This document shows positions 1-8,966 of a DNA stretch of 64,000 bases, piece by piece. Source of the DNA: JAIQFL01 sp035295745 (GTDB taxonomy: Bacteria > Acidobacteriota > Terriglobia > Bryobacterales > Bryobacteraceae); the NCBI GenBank assembly GCA_035295745.1, contig DATGIL010000102.1, positions 186,001 to 250,000 on the forward strand. Direction: 5' to 3'. Position 1 is the first letter of the stretch. Each line of letters opens with the position of its first letter. The notes beneath the pieces are model-generated. The model worked only from the letters and a program-made list of their open reading frames with translations, was not told the origin of the DNA and did no database searches. Position numbers and translations under genes: made by a program.

Positions 1-878
1 CGGTTGCCGGTCAGCATCTCGTGCAGGACCGCGCCAAATGAGAAGATATCCGTGCGATGATCGAGCGGCTGACCCCGCACCTGTTCCGGCGACATGTATC
101 CGGCCGTCCCCATCACGCGCCCTGGCTCGGACACCGTCGACGATTTGTCCTCCGGATGCGCCATCGGCTCGGAGACTTTGGCCAGACCGAAGTCCAGAAT
201 CTTGATCCGGCCTTCGCGCGTCACCCAGAGGTTTTCGGGCTTCAGGTCCCGATGCACGACTCCCTTTTGGTGCGCGGCAGCCAGTCCGTGCGCGATCTCC
301 ACCGCGTATTCGAGAGCTTCGCGAAGGGGTAACGCCTTGCCGCCGAGGCGCGCACGGAGGTTTTGCCCCTCCAGGTACTCCATGGCGATAAACGGGCGTC
401 CCTCCAATTCGCCGACGTCGTAGACCGTGCAGATGTTGGGGTGGCTCAGCGCCGAAGCCGCGCGCGCCTCACGTTGGAACCGTTCGCCGGCCGCCTGGTC
501 GCTGAGAAATTCGCGCGCCAGAAATTTCAGTGCGACTGCACGTCTGAGCCGCGTATCCCAGGCGCGGAAAACCTCTCCCATTCCGCCGGCGCCCAGGAGC
601 GCATCGATGCGATAGGGGCCCGCTGTGCGCCCCATCAGCGTGGCGGAATCGCCCTCCGCCAGAGCGCGCGCCACAACTTCCATTGCGGGAGACTCCAAAA
701 ATGCCTCCGCTCGAGCCTCGTGCTTCAAAAGGGATTCCACTTCCCGGCGCAGTTCCGCATCGTCGCCGCAAGCAGAATTCACATGAGCCGCGCGCTCGCT
801 CCCGCTGAGAGCCAGCGCAGCGATGACGATCTCGTCAATCTGTTCGCGACGTGACTTGGAATCTTCTGCGCGCGCCAT
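1..878 (-). CDS. Serine/threonine protein kinase (Hanks type), C-terminus beyond window
   Basis: N-terminal 292 residues of a eukaryotic-like Ser/Thr kinase; the rest lies outside the window. The catalytic domain begins near residue 85 after an acidic N-terminal stretch. Visible motifs are the glycine loop (LLGAGGMGEVFR), the ATP-binding lysine in AVALKFL, the catalytic loop HRDLKPEN, DFGLA and the activation-segment end GTAGYMSPEQ, so the enzyme should be active. The ATG at 878 lies 19 bp after the stop of the sigma-factor gene 898-1500, so the two are probably cotranscribed. In Acidobacteriota such kinases often carry sensor repeats or a TM segment after the kinase domain; that part cannot be seen here. 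The substrate is unknown; the neighbouring sigma factor is an inference-level candidate. Confidence 0.93.
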   Translation of the reverse strand, partial: MARAEDSKSRREQIDEIVIAALALSGSERAAHVNSACGDDAELRREVESLLKHEARAEAFLESPAMEVVARALAEGDSATLMGRTAGPYRIDALLGAGGMGEVFRAWDTRLRRAVALKFLAREFLSDQAAGERFQREARAASALSHPNICTVYDVGELEGRPFIAMEYLEGQNLRARLGGKALPLREALEYAVEIAHGLAAAHQKGVVHRDLKPENLWVTREGRIKILDFGLAKVSEPMAHPEDKSSTVSEPGRVMGTAGYMSPEQVRGQPLDHRTDIFSFGAVLHEMLTGN

Positions 879-897
879 GGTCGAGTGGATCTTTAGT

Positions 898-1500
898 TTA
901 TGCGCCTATTTCGCGCAGCAGCCATAGCTTCGCCAGTTTCCAGTCGCGCAGCACGGTCTCCGGTGAGACGTTGAGCGATTGGGCGATCTCCTCGGTGGAA
1001 AGGCCGGCGAAAAACTTCATCTCCACTACCTGGCATTTGCGGAGGTCCTCCGCTGCCAGTGCGGTTAGCGCGTCGTCTAATGCCAGCAACGCGGAGTCCT
1101 GCCGCGTTCCAAGAGCAGCGCAGTCATCGAGAGCCAGGTGTTGGACCGCTCCGCCGCGCTTGCGCCGTTCCCGCGAGCGGGCAAAATCCACCAGCACCCG
1201 ACGCATCACCTGCGCCGCGATAGCGAAGAAATGGACCCGATTTTTCCATTGCAGCTTGCGGAAATCGGCGAGCCGCATGTAGGCCTCGTGTACCAGGGCG
1301 GTCGGTTGCAGCGTGTGATCCGGCCGCTCACGCGACATGTAGTGACGTGCAAGGGAGCGCAACTCGCTATAAATCACGGGCGCCAATTGGTCGAAAGCCG
1401 CCCGGTCTCCCTGGCTCCAGGCTTGCAAGAGCTCCGTGACTTCCTCGTTCGCCTTCGAATCCGCGTCTCCCATGATCGCCGTTTGAGGCTCAGTATACAT
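898..1500 (-). CDS. ECF-like RNA polymerase sigma factor, TIGR02999 type
   Basis: Sigma-70 family protein of 200 residues (191 if translation starts at the second ATG, 1473). Region 2 carries the block LRSLARHYMSRERPDHTLQPTA in separated form: the TLQPTALVHEAYMRL core and the VHFFAIAAQVMRRVLVDFAR segment are hallmarks of the TIGR02999 group found in Acidobacteria and Planctomycetes. Region 4 contains the helix-turn-helix LSTEEIAQSLNVSPETVLRDW. It directs core polymerase to alternative promoters. It precedes a Ser/Thr kinase by 19 bp, a pairing common in these phyla. No anti-sigma factor is adjacent; control by the kinase is an inference. Confidence 0.9.
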   Translation of the reverse strand: MYTEPQTAIMGDADSKANEEVTELLQAWSQGDRAAFDQLAPVIYSELRSLARHYMSRERPDHTLQPTALVHEAYMRLADFRKLQWKNRVHFFAIAAQVMRRVLVDFARSRERRKRGGAVQHLALDDCAALGTRQDSALLALDDALTALAAEDLRKCQVVEMKFFAGLSTEEIAQSLNVSPETVLRDWKLAKLWLLREIGA

Positions 1501-1823
1501 CGTGCGAAATATTCCTGCGGCGTTACGGCTTTCGCGGGCGCCTGGCGATTTTTCCCCGTTTGAGGCAGGTATCGGTCGATCCCACGTATCCATCCCGCGG
1601 GCCGGCCTAGCCAAGACGACTGGGTTCATAAACCGGCTTTTGCTAAAGGAGGCAACGGCGGGACTTTCCATGCTGATCTCGCAGAACACTTGCGCCAGGA
1701 TCAGAACGGCGTTGGGCATCCGCCGGAACCTGGGCCGTCGTTTCGACCGGTGGCGAGTCGGCGAGTGCTTGTTTGTCGGCGCCCCAGTCCGGCTGATGCG
1801 CTGCGATCGGAATAGGCGCGAAA
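1501..1823. other. Intergenic region, no gene seen
   Basis: This 323-bp stretch lies between the histidine-kinase stop and the sigma-factor start, both on the minus strand. It should contain the promoter of the sigma/kinase pair. No convincing -35/-10 pair, hairpin or conserved coding segment was recognised. Confidence 0.5.
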
Positions 1824-4694
1824 TTATGCTCCCCCGTCCGCTCCCGTGGACCTCGAGCGATTCCGGGAGGGGTTTGCCTTCCCCAGCACCTCCCTCACCT
1901 TTTTCGTGAGGTCCTGGGGGCCGAACGGCTTCGCCAGGTAAGCAAAATCGCCCGCCGCAATCCGCTCGCTGTCGATCGTTTCGTCGGCATAGCCAGATAT
2001 GAGAAGCACCTTGACCCCGGGCCACAGCCCTTTGAGTTTCTCCGCCAGTTCCTGTCCGCTCATGAGCGGCATGACGAGGTCGGTCACCAGCAGGTGGATG
2101 GTCGCTGAAGATCGCGTGGCCAGCGTCAGAGCTTCGGGGCCATTGGCAGCCTGCATGACTTGATAGCCGCCTTCCTCCAGAACCGCGGTGACGTAACGTC
2201 TCACGGCATCCTGATCTTCCACTACCAGCACGGTTTCCGAGCCTTCGAGCACTGGCGAGGCACCGCTTTCGCCCGCCGGCTCCTGCCGCCCTGCACCCAC
2301 GGCCGGCAGGTAGATATGAAACGTGGTGCCGTCTCCCAGGCGTGAAGAGACTTCGATCTTCCCCCCGAATTGCTGCACGATCGCGTAGACCGTAGCCAAG
2401 CCGAGCCCGGTGCCCTTTCCCGGTTCCTTCGTGGTGAAGAAAGGCTCGAACAAGTGGCGCTTCACGTCCTCGCTCATTCCGGCGCCTGCGTCCGTCACGG
2501 CGAGGCAGACATACGGACCGGGTTCGAAGCCCGGATGCAGCCGAAGAAAATCGGCGTCCGCTACCACGTTGCTCGTCTCGATCGCCACCCGTCCTCCCCG
2601 AGGCATGGCGTCGCGCGCATTTACCAGCAGGTTCATCAGGATCTGCTGCAGTTGGCCGATATCGCCCATCACCTGCCCCAAGGAAGGGCTCAACCGCGTA
2701 CTCAGGATGACGTCCTCACCCAGCAGCCGGTCGAACATTTTCCCGGCCTCAGACACTACATGGTTCAAGTCCAGCGCCTTCCGTTGCGCGGGCTGCTTCC
2801 GGCTGAACGCCAGCAGATTGTGCGTCAACTCGGCGGCACGCTCCCCCGCCCAGCGAATCTGCTTCAAGCGGGAGGCGTACTTCTCTTCCGGATTCCAGGC
2901 CAGCAGCAGGTCGGAGTAGCCGTTGATCACCGTCAGCAGGTTATTAAAATCGTGCGCAACCGTGCCCGCCAGCCGCCCGACGCTTTCCATCTTTTGCGCC
3001 TGCAGGTATTGCGCCTCGATCCTCTTCCGCTCCGTCACGTCACGCAGCGCCGCTTGCGTTCCAACGATTCTCCCGTCTTCTTCGATATTGGTGACCAGCG
3101 CTTCAATCCAGAGCCTGGTCCCGCCGGGCCGGATGCCTTCGTATTCGAACTGGTTGGCGGCCCCCGAATCGCTCATCCGCTTCGCATGCCAATCCCGGAT
3201 GACGGGAAGCCATTCCGGCGCTACGTATTCTTCGAGCGCGACTTCACGGATGTCCCTCCCTTCCAGTCCGAACCACTCGCGGAAGCGCCGGTTGGCGAAC
3301 AACAGTCTCCCCTGTTGGTCGTTCATGATGATGGCGTCGTTGATGTTCTCCACCAGCCGCTGGTAACGCGACTCGCTTTCCCGCAACACCTCCTGGCCGT
3401 ATTCCTGCGCCTCTGCCAGGTGTCCCTCGGTGCGCTCGGCCCTTTGCCTTTCCTCCCGGTAGTTAAGGAGAGTGACCAGTGGAAAACTGCAGAGCACGGC
3501 CGCGCTCACCGGCAGCGGCGAGAACAGCAACCCTGTGTGTGCCACCAGAAGCATCGAGGCCGCCCACATGACACCCGCTACACCGGCGACGGCGAAAGGG
3601 GTCCACCACGAGCGAACCACTACCAGCAGCCACACCGCCCCGAGGCCGCCAATCAGCGCCAGCAATACCTCCAGCAGGTGGGCACCGCCGGGACGATACA
3701 GCGAATCGCCTTTCAGGAGGTTGTCGATGGCAGTCGCCTCGATCTCAATGTCGGGAAGGACCGGGTCGACAGGTGTCGCTGCGGAATTACCCAAAGCCAG
3801 AGCCGATCCGCCGACAACTGCGATCTTCTGGTCGAGCGCCTTCGAGGGCAATCGATCGTCCATCACAGCGGCCGCGGAGAAATACGGAAGTGTCCGTCGT
3901 GGCCCGCGGAAGCGCAGCCGCATGAGACTCGGACCCTCCAGATGCACTTCCTCGTTGCCGATCTCCAGCCGTGAGGCTTCGCGCGTGTCCAGATTGAGGC
4001 GCATCCCACTGGACCGCCTGTAGACGTTGAACGCGGCAAGGGCAAGGTTGGGATACTGCTGGTCGCCGTACTCCATCACCAGCGGGATGCGCCTGAGCTT
4101 GCCGTCGGAATCGGGAGCGACGTTCAGGAATCCCGCACCTGCCGCCGCCTTGGAGATCTGTGGAACGCTGCACAGAGCGGAAGTCGCGTGGAAGAATGCT
4201 GTTGGCCACGACTCATTCTGCGCCACCACGGCCAACGGCAATGCGGGAAGCTGGCAGCCGGGCTGACTCCCACCCGCGCCTTCGAACTGAAATGCGTATC
4301 CAATGGCAACCGGTCTTCCTGTGAGCACGCCCGCCAATGCTTCGTCGTTGGTACCGCCAGGAAGCGTAGTTCCGCCGGGCGCGTGTTGGGCCGGTGTTCC
4401 GCGATCCTCCTCGTGCAGCATCACATCGAGCGCGACCGTGACCGCCCCTTGGTCGAGAATGCGTTTCACGAACAGCCCCAGGAGATCTCTGGGCCACGGC
4501 CACCTGCCGAGGTGCGCCAGGCTAGCTTCATCGATCTCGACGATGGCGACTCTTCCCGAGCCCGGGCCGCGGCTTGCCGTCCACGTCACCAGATCGCAAG
4601 CCCTGTCATCCAGCTTCGCAACCCAGCTGGGGCGTGCCAGAAAGATGGCGGCCACCAGGACCACGACCGATGCTCCTGCCAGGATCACCCGCAT
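1824..4694 (-). CDS. CHASE2-PAS hybrid sensor histidine kinase with C-terminal receiver
   Basis: 956-residue membrane sensor. Order: TM helix 5-20; extracytoplasmic CHASE2 domain about 28-335; three TM helices about 338-410; short coiled coil; PAS about 440-555; HisKA with phospho-acceptor His581 in the VAHDFNNLL box; HATPase_c with N-box VNARDAMP and G-box GTGLGLA; receiver domain 820-940 with phospho-acceptor Asp872 and the conserved Lys in AKPF. The HDFNN version of the H-box is typical of hybrid kinases. It is the last gene of an operon with the FecR-like (5367) and OmpA-like lipoprotein (4707) genes, with 12-bp gaps, suggesting that an envelope signal is sensed. The output partner beyond its own receiver is unknown. 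Confidence 0.93.
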   Translation of the reverse strand: MRVILAGASVVVLVAAIFLARPSWVAKLDDRACDLVTWTASRGPGSGRVAIVEIDEASLAHLGRWPWPRDLLGLFVKRILDQGAVTVALDVMLHEEDRGTPAQHAPGGTTLPGGTNDEALAGVLTGRPVAIGYAFQFEGAGGSQPGCQLPALPLAVVAQNESWPTAFFHATSALCSVPQISKAAAGAGFLNVAPDSDGKLRRIPLVMEYGDQQYPNLALAAFNVYRRSSGMRLNLDTREASRLEIGNEEVHLEGPSLMRLRFRGPRRTLPYFSAAAVMDDRLPSKALDQKIAVVGGSALALGNSAATPVDPVLPDIEIEATAIDNLLKGDSLYRPGGAHLLEVLLALIGGLGAVWLLVVVRSWWTPFAVAGVAGVMWAASMLLVAHTGLLFSPLPVSAAVLCSFPLVTLLNYREERQRAERTEGHLAEAQEYGQEVLRESESRYQRLVENINDAIIMNDQQGRLLFANRRFREWFGLEGRDIREVALEEYVAPEWLPVIRDWHAKRMSDSGAANQFEYEGIRPGGTRLWIEALVTNIEEDGRIVGTQAALRDVTERKRIEAQYLQAQKMESVGRLAGTVAHDFNNLLTVINGYSDLLLAWNPEEKYASRLKQIRWAGERAAELTHNLLAFSRKQPAQRKALDLNHVVSEAGKMFDRLLGEDVILSTRLSPSLGQVMGDIGQLQQILMNLLVNARDAMPRGGRVAIETSNVVADADFLRLHPGFEPGPYVCLAVTDAGAGMSEDVKRHLFEPFFTTKEPGKGTGLGLATVYAIVQQFGGKIEVSSRLGDGTTFHIYLPAVGAGRQEPAGESGASPVLEGSETVLVVEDQDAVRRYVTAVLEEGGYQVMQAANGPEALTLATRSSATIHLLVTDLVMPLMSGQELAEKLKGLWPGVKVLLISGYADETIDSERIAAGDFAYLAKPFGPQDLTKKVREVLGKANPSRNRSRSTGADGGA

Positions 4695-4706
4695 TCAGCG
4701 ATTCCT

Positions 4707-5354
4707 TTAGCGGACGATTACCTCGACTCTACGATTCAGGCGCTCAGCGGTGCCACGAGGGGTCTTCACGGCGAGATCCGCCTCTCCGTGCGAGGTGATG
4801 AAAAGGTCCGAGTCACGTACGCCCTGGTCACGCAGAATTCCTGCGACTCCTCTCGCTCTGCGAAGGCCGAGTTGGTAGTTGAAGTCGGGAGTCGCGGTGG
4901 TGTCAGTGTGGCCGATCACTGTGATCGACGTCGACTTGCGCTCCCGAATGGCGCTGAAGATCGCTGGGAGCTCCGCGCGCGACTCAGCCAGTAACACTTC
5001 GCTGCCTTCGCCGAAGTACAGCAGAAACGACACCTCGGGCTGCGGAAGAACGTCGAGTGCGGCCCCGAAGATGCGTTTCACCTCGGAGGGGTCCATCGCG
5101 GACGGCGCGCCTGGAGCGGCCCCGTTACCCGCCCAGTGCACCGCCTCGTACGGTTGGCTCAGAGTTTGCGTCCCTGCCTGGTTGGTGAGCTCGATCGCGC
5201 TCGGTTTTCCGGCGGGGTCCGGCAATAGAACTACGATGTTCTGTTTTGTTTCGGGACGAGGCGGCGGTGGCTGAAGGGGAGCCTGTTTCCGTGCGCACCC
5301 GCTGGCGACCAGCAGCAACGCAACCAACACTCGTGCAAGCCAATTAGTCCCCAT
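4707..5354 (-). CDS. OmpA-family peptidoglycan-binding lipoprotein
   Basis: 215 residues. The N-terminus is a lipoprotein signal (LLVASGC, lipidated Cys about position 20), so the mature protein is probably anchored in a membrane facing the periplasm. The C-terminal 105 residues form an OmpA-like domain: a strand around VSFLLYFGEGS, then TSITVIGHTDTTATPDFN and LGLRRARGVAGIL, ending in RLNRRVEVIV, which matches the peptidoglycan-binding loop region. The middle segment is proline/glycine-rich and unassigned. It sits 12 bp from both the FecR-like and the CHASE2-kinase genes, so the three are an operon; it may tether the sensing complex to the cell wall (inference). Confidence 0.88.
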   Translation of the reverse strand: MGTNWLARVLVALLLVASGCARKQAPLQPPPPRPETKQNIVVLLPDPAGKPSAIELTNQAGTQTLSQPYEAVHWAGNGAAPGAPSAMDPSEVKRIFGAALDVLPQPEVSFLLYFGEGSEVLLAESRAELPAIFSAIRERKSTSITVIGHTDTTATPDFNYQLGLRRARGVAGILRDQGVRDSDLFITSHGEADLAVKTPRGTAERLNRRVEVIVR

Positions 5355-5366
5355 GGCAAAACGCCC

Positions 5367-5816
5367 CTACGTCCCTTCGATCAAGATGGCAAAGTGAGTC
5401 CCCCGCAACCCGAGGACCCCCGCGGGAGTCTCGACGCTGACAGACCCGGATGAAAACTGCGCGATCTTCCCGGAAATGTAGGTCAGAAGGCCTCGGCTCA
5501 GCCGTAGTAATAGTCCGAATTTTCCGTCCGCAGGCTGGTACACGAATCGATCGAGCCGCATTTCAGTGGCCGGCCCTAGAGAAATCCGGGTGCCATCCTG
5601 GAGGATCATCCCTACCCGGCCATCAGCGGAAGTCTGCACCGTATCGTTCAACTGGAGATGAAAGCCTTCGCTCGCCGGTATGCTTTGCTCGTCGCGGTGG
5701 ATGATGACGCCGCCTTGTGCCGTTTTGATGGAGCCGACGATATCCTCGCCCCGCGCCACAAAACTCGCCGTTCCCATGACAAGGAACAAGATTGCTTTAC
5801 CGGCCGTCCGTCTCAC
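5367..5816 (-). CDS. FecR-domain exported protein
   Basis: 149-residue protein read from a GTG at 5816, chosen because GAAGAGG lies 5 bp upstream and the product then begins with a clean signal peptide (AGKAILFLVMGTASFVARG). An upstream in-frame ATG at 5918 would add 34 residues unlike a signal sequence. The mature part is a FecR-like beta domain (DGRVGMILQDGTRISLGPATEMRLDRFVY, then VSVETPAGVLGLRGTHF). FecR domains occur in periplasmic sensing proteins. It is the first gene of the operon with the OmpA lipoprotein and the CHASE2 sensor kinase; a joint envelope-sensing role is inferred. Confidence 0.82.
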   Translation of the reverse strand: MRRTAGKAILFLVMGTASFVARGEDIVGSIKTAQGGVIIHRDEQSIPASEGFHLQLNDTVQTSADGRVGMILQDGTRISLGPATEMRLDRFVYQPADGKFGLLLRLSRGLLTYISGKIAQFSSGSVSVETPAGVLGLRGTHFAILIEGT

Positions 5817-6301
5817 CGTAACCTCTTCGTCCTTGGCCCAGTACTGGAAGTATACAACCAAAAAACGCCCGAAAATACCCAGCCGCATTCTTACATTATT
5901 TAATTGCGAGACTTGCACCTTAAGACGAGGACCGGTGGCGCAGCCAACTACACTTGAAATCTCGGCGCCTGATTCTCAGGCCAGCTTTGACGAGAAGTCG
6001 AATGAATAGGCATTTCGGGGACGCTTAAACCACGGAATGGCGCCAATTTGAGTTGGACTTTGCGAGGGCGTGGGAGCGCCCCGTTCTGAAGTCCCGGCGA
6101 TCCGTTTTTCATGCCCTCAGGCACGTCACCGCAACCCCACCATTAGCCGAAGCCGTGAGTTGCTCTCTGCATCCCGGGCTCGCTACGCATTCCGAGGTGT
6201 CGTTGTACCCATCCAGGATCAATGCACATGATTTGCTCTGATCTCTACGGACGGTTGTGGCCAAAACCGGTGCGCTCAGAAAGACCTGTGGGTAAAGGTG
6301 C
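5817..6301. other. Intergenic region, no gene seen
   Basis: About 485 bp between the FecR start and the end of the next sigma-factor gene, both on the minus strand. It should hold the promoter of the FecR-OmpA-kinase operon; the DNA just upstream of 5880 is AT-rich (TTAAATAATG on the minus strand). Short open frames here have no recognisable content. Confidence 0.45.
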
Positions 6302-6904
6302 CTAGTTTTGAGGGGGCTGGATCTTTATGCTCAAGACATTTCGCAGGTGTGCCAACCCGGATCTCGTCCAGTTTTTCACCGTGCCCAGAGGTTGTTTTAG
6401 ATGTTTGGCGATCTCGCTCTGGGACATGTCTTGAAAATACGCGAGTTCAATTACCAGACGCGGTTTCCGTCCAAGACTACGCAGCGCTCGAAGAACGAGT
6501 GCCTTTTGTTCTTCGCTAATAATGCACTCTTCCGTGTTCCGCTGCGCCGGGATCTGCGCCAAAACGGACTCCAAATAAAACGATTGATGTTTCGATCGCC
6601 GAAGGGCATCGCGCGCAATGTTCTTTGCAATCGTTACAATCCATGGCCCGATCTGCTGTGTGTCGGAAGCAATACGATGGGAATTGACCCAAACTCGGGA
6701 GAAGGTCTCTTGCACAACGTCCTCACTCATTGCGGGGTCTTTCACGATCCCCAGCGCTGCCCGGCGGACGACGGCCTCAAACCTCCCATACAGATCCTCC
6801 ATTGCCTGTGGGTCTTTGAGACGGAGGCCATCCACCAACACACCATCTGATTTGAAGGAACTCACTGTTTGGGAAGAGTGGATCCGGCTCGCGGTCAATC
6901 GCAT
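6302..6904 (-). CDS. ECF RNA polymerase sigma factor
   Basis: 200 residues with region 2 (AMEDLYGRFEAVVRRAAL, then DPAMSEDVVQETFSRVW) and region 4 (LELAYF-like segment VIELAYFQDMSQSEIAKHL, PLGTVKNWTRSGLAHLR). The order and spacing are those of a short ECF sigma factor. The ATG at 6904 has AGGA about 9 bp upstream. No anti-sigma factor follows; the next gene downstream is the FecR operon, 485 bp away. In other bacteria FecR proteins act with ECF sigma factors, so a link to the neighbouring FecR-like protein is possible but not shown. Confidence 0.85.
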   Translation of the reverse strand: MRLTASRIHSSQTVSSFKSDGVLVDGLRLKDPQAMEDLYGRFEAVVRRAALGIVKDPAMSEDVVQETFSRVWVNSHRIASDTQQIGPWIVTIAKNIARDALRRSKHQSFYLESVLAQIPAQRNTEECIISEEQKALVLRALRSLGRKPRLVIELAYFQDMSQSEIAKHLKQPLGTVKNWTRSGLAHLRNVLSIKIQPPQN

Positions 6905-7957
6905 ACTTGAATATCCTGTTCAATGACTACCCGCCCGAAGCCGGTCGCATTCCAGTCACCCACAATCCGCACCTCGCAGATATGGCGGTAAACGACTGTG
7001 AGTATGCTCCATTACCTGACTGCGCAGAATCTTGTAAATATACTTCGATCCACACCCCCGTAATACATGATGAACACTCTTTGCGAGATTCCATGATATA
7101 TTCCACGCCCCCTTATCTTCGCCAGTTGAATACTCGAGAACTAACTCACTCGAACTGGCAGTGGATTAGACCTGGAAGACGAAGCTAAATCCGTCTACTT
7201 GGTACTGCTTTGGTGACAGAATCCGTCAGCAACACGCCCACTTGCGACAGCCCCTCAGTGAATTCTACATCGGCAGATTGAATTCCTTACTAAAAATCCA
7301 GTTGATTAACAGTACTGGCGGTACTTCGTGTGCATCTTCGGGGTTTTTGTCTGCGCCATAGTGGAAGCCCCTAGCACGGTCCAGTTTCAATTCAATCGTC
7401 AAATTTTCATGCGAGATCGCGAAAATTCCCCGAAATGGCCCGCAAAAGAACTGTATAGGTAAGTCGAGACTTGTGAAATAAGAAAAAAAGGAACCTCTGA
7501 ATGAGAGGATGTTTGATGGTATTTCGGGGATCCCCCTATAGAATCGCCCTCAAAATCCTTACAAATCCGGTTTCTGGTTTAGCCCAAATGGTACTCCGTC
7601 GGGCTGCTTTGAGACGGGACTCCTGACGAATGCTTCAGGCAGCAGAACCCCTTTGATTCTCAATATGTTACAGACAGTCCCTCAGTGATTCCCTGATGCC
7701 TCAGTAGTAAAATTCCCGACTGGTTAGGTGGACGAAATGATAGTCCAATTACTCAGTCGTTCCATGACATCGTTAGAGAGTGACTACTAGTTGCTACTGG
7801 ATTAGGGAGATCTAAGCGACTGAGGGAATAGAAAAAATATAATCCGAAAGAATAACTCGAGCGTTTATTCGGTTAAGAGCGCAAGATGGATTGGGTTTGA
7901 AGGATCCGAACATATTCTTGCGGAAATAAGATCGCGCACTCAAAAGGGGAGAGTAAA
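6905..7957. other. AT-rich region without recognisable gene
   Basis: About 1.05 kb with visibly lower GC than its surroundings. It separates the minus-strand sigma factor from the plus-strand Crp/Fnr gene, so it should contain two divergent promoters. Open frames are short and carry no recognisable motif; a 93-codon frame at 6907-7188 lacks codon structure typical of the neighbours. A motif close to GACAGYCCCTCAGTGA recurs at about 7245 and 7673. This could be decayed or acquired DNA. Confidence 0.5.
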
Positions 7958-8638
7958 ATGGCCACTTCACAAAGATGCCCGGTAGGTTTTGGTTCGAATC
8001 GGTACGATCTCGCGACGTCATTTTCTGCGTTTCCGGACCGGCGCGAGGTCCGTCAATCACAGGCGTTCACGCCTTTGAGCTGTCCAGCATGGAAGAGCTT
8101 AGCCGATGTCGCCCATCGCCAGTTGGTGCCGCGCCGGAAAAGCCTGGCCAACCAGGACGAACTGCGGAGTACCGTGGTGATTATCGAGACAGGAATTGTG
8201 AAGCTGGTGCGGGTGGAGTCGGACGGTTCGGAGTTTATCGCCGGACTGCGGTCCAACGGCTGGCTGATCGATGCCTCGTCTCTGATTCTCAATCGCCCCC
8301 TGCCGTTCGCCGCGGAGACATTGACGCCATGCTCCGTCTTCCGCATCCCGCGAGACGTGTTTATGCGCTTGCTGGAGAATAATTCAGCATTAATGTGGGA
8401 CGTCGCACGACTGGTTTGCCGCGAGATTCAGGCCGAGCGCGAGCAACAGTTTGAATTCCGCGGCGGTACCGCACAGGGAAGACTGGAGCGTCTGCTCTCG
8501 GAGCTTTCCGAAACGGCGAGCACCGGCGATCCACTCGACTTGTTGCCCCTGAAACGCCTGGAGATCGCGCAATTACTGTCGATTACTCCGGAACATTTGA
8601 GCCGGCTGCTCCATAGCGTGACGAAGTTGGCTGTTTGA
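7958..8638 (+). CDS. Crp/Fnr-family transcriptional regulator with FNR-type recognition helix
   Basis: 226 residues. ATG 7958 follows a strong site GGGGAGAG. Residues about 55-150 form a cyclic-nucleotide-binding-type beta roll (IIETGIVKLVRVESDGSEF, GLRSNGWLIDASSLI), then a long dimer helix and a winged HTH. The recognition helix reads TPEHLSRLL, giving the E-x-x-S-R pattern FNR uses to read TTGAT; CRP uses R-E-x-x-x-R. The four cysteines of the FNR Fe-S cluster are not arranged as in FNR, so oxygen sensing by a cluster is not indicated. The protein ends about ten residues after the recognition helix, so the wing is missing or very short. A perfect FNR box precedes the exopolysaccharide operon at 30024-30037. 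Confidence 0.88.
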   Translation: MATSQRCPVGFGSNRYDLATSFSAFPDRREVRQSQAFTPLSCPAWKSLADVAHRQLVPRRKSLANQDELRSTVVIIETGIVKLVRVESDGSEFIAGLRSNGWLIDASSLILNRPLPFAAETLTPCSVFRIPRDVFMRLLENNSALMWDVARLVCREIQAEREQQFEFRGGTAQGRLERLLSELSETASTGDPLDLLPLKRLEIAQLLSITPEHLSRLLHSVTKLAV

Positions 8639-8966
8639 CCCCTCGATCTACCGATGTTATGGGTCCCGCAGTACTAACGTAGTACCCCGACAAATCCGGG
8701 CGAGTTCCTCGATTCGCCCGGTCGTGCGAGGAGCCTTCCGTAGGAAATCACGCCCTTACGCCGCCCCTAAGACTACCAGCCAAATCCAGCTAATTCCGAA
8801 CGTTAACGGCCTCGAGATTTCATCCGAGCGTTATATTGAGCTTTCCTGAGTTCCGCAGGTGCCGGCTAGCCCGGCCGGGAGATTCCATGCTCAGGTTGTT
8901 GGAGCCTGTCAGGGTAAAGCTCAGCCCTGCGGGTGCCGATAAGACACTCGGAAGGACTGACGCAAG
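8639..8966. other. Intergenic region with two inverted repeats
   Basis: 328 bp between the Crp/Fnr stop and the beta-helix gene. It contains a small palindrome GTACTA-ACG-TAGTAC at 8671-8685 and an 8-bp stem CCGGGCGA/TCGCCCGG at 8697-8721 with a 9-nt loop. The second could terminate the Crp/Fnr transcript although no T-run follows. The remainder should hold the promoter of the next gene; no riboswitch was recognised. Confidence 0.5.

Noticed and set aside
2370..3974. 534-codon plus-strand open frame
   Set aside because: Antisense to the hybrid histidine kinase; Arg/His/Gln-rich without domains.
8860..8966. Riboswitch before the beta-helix gene
   Set aside because: Some pairing is visible, but no known riboswitch core such as the c-di-GMP GEMM motif could be matched.
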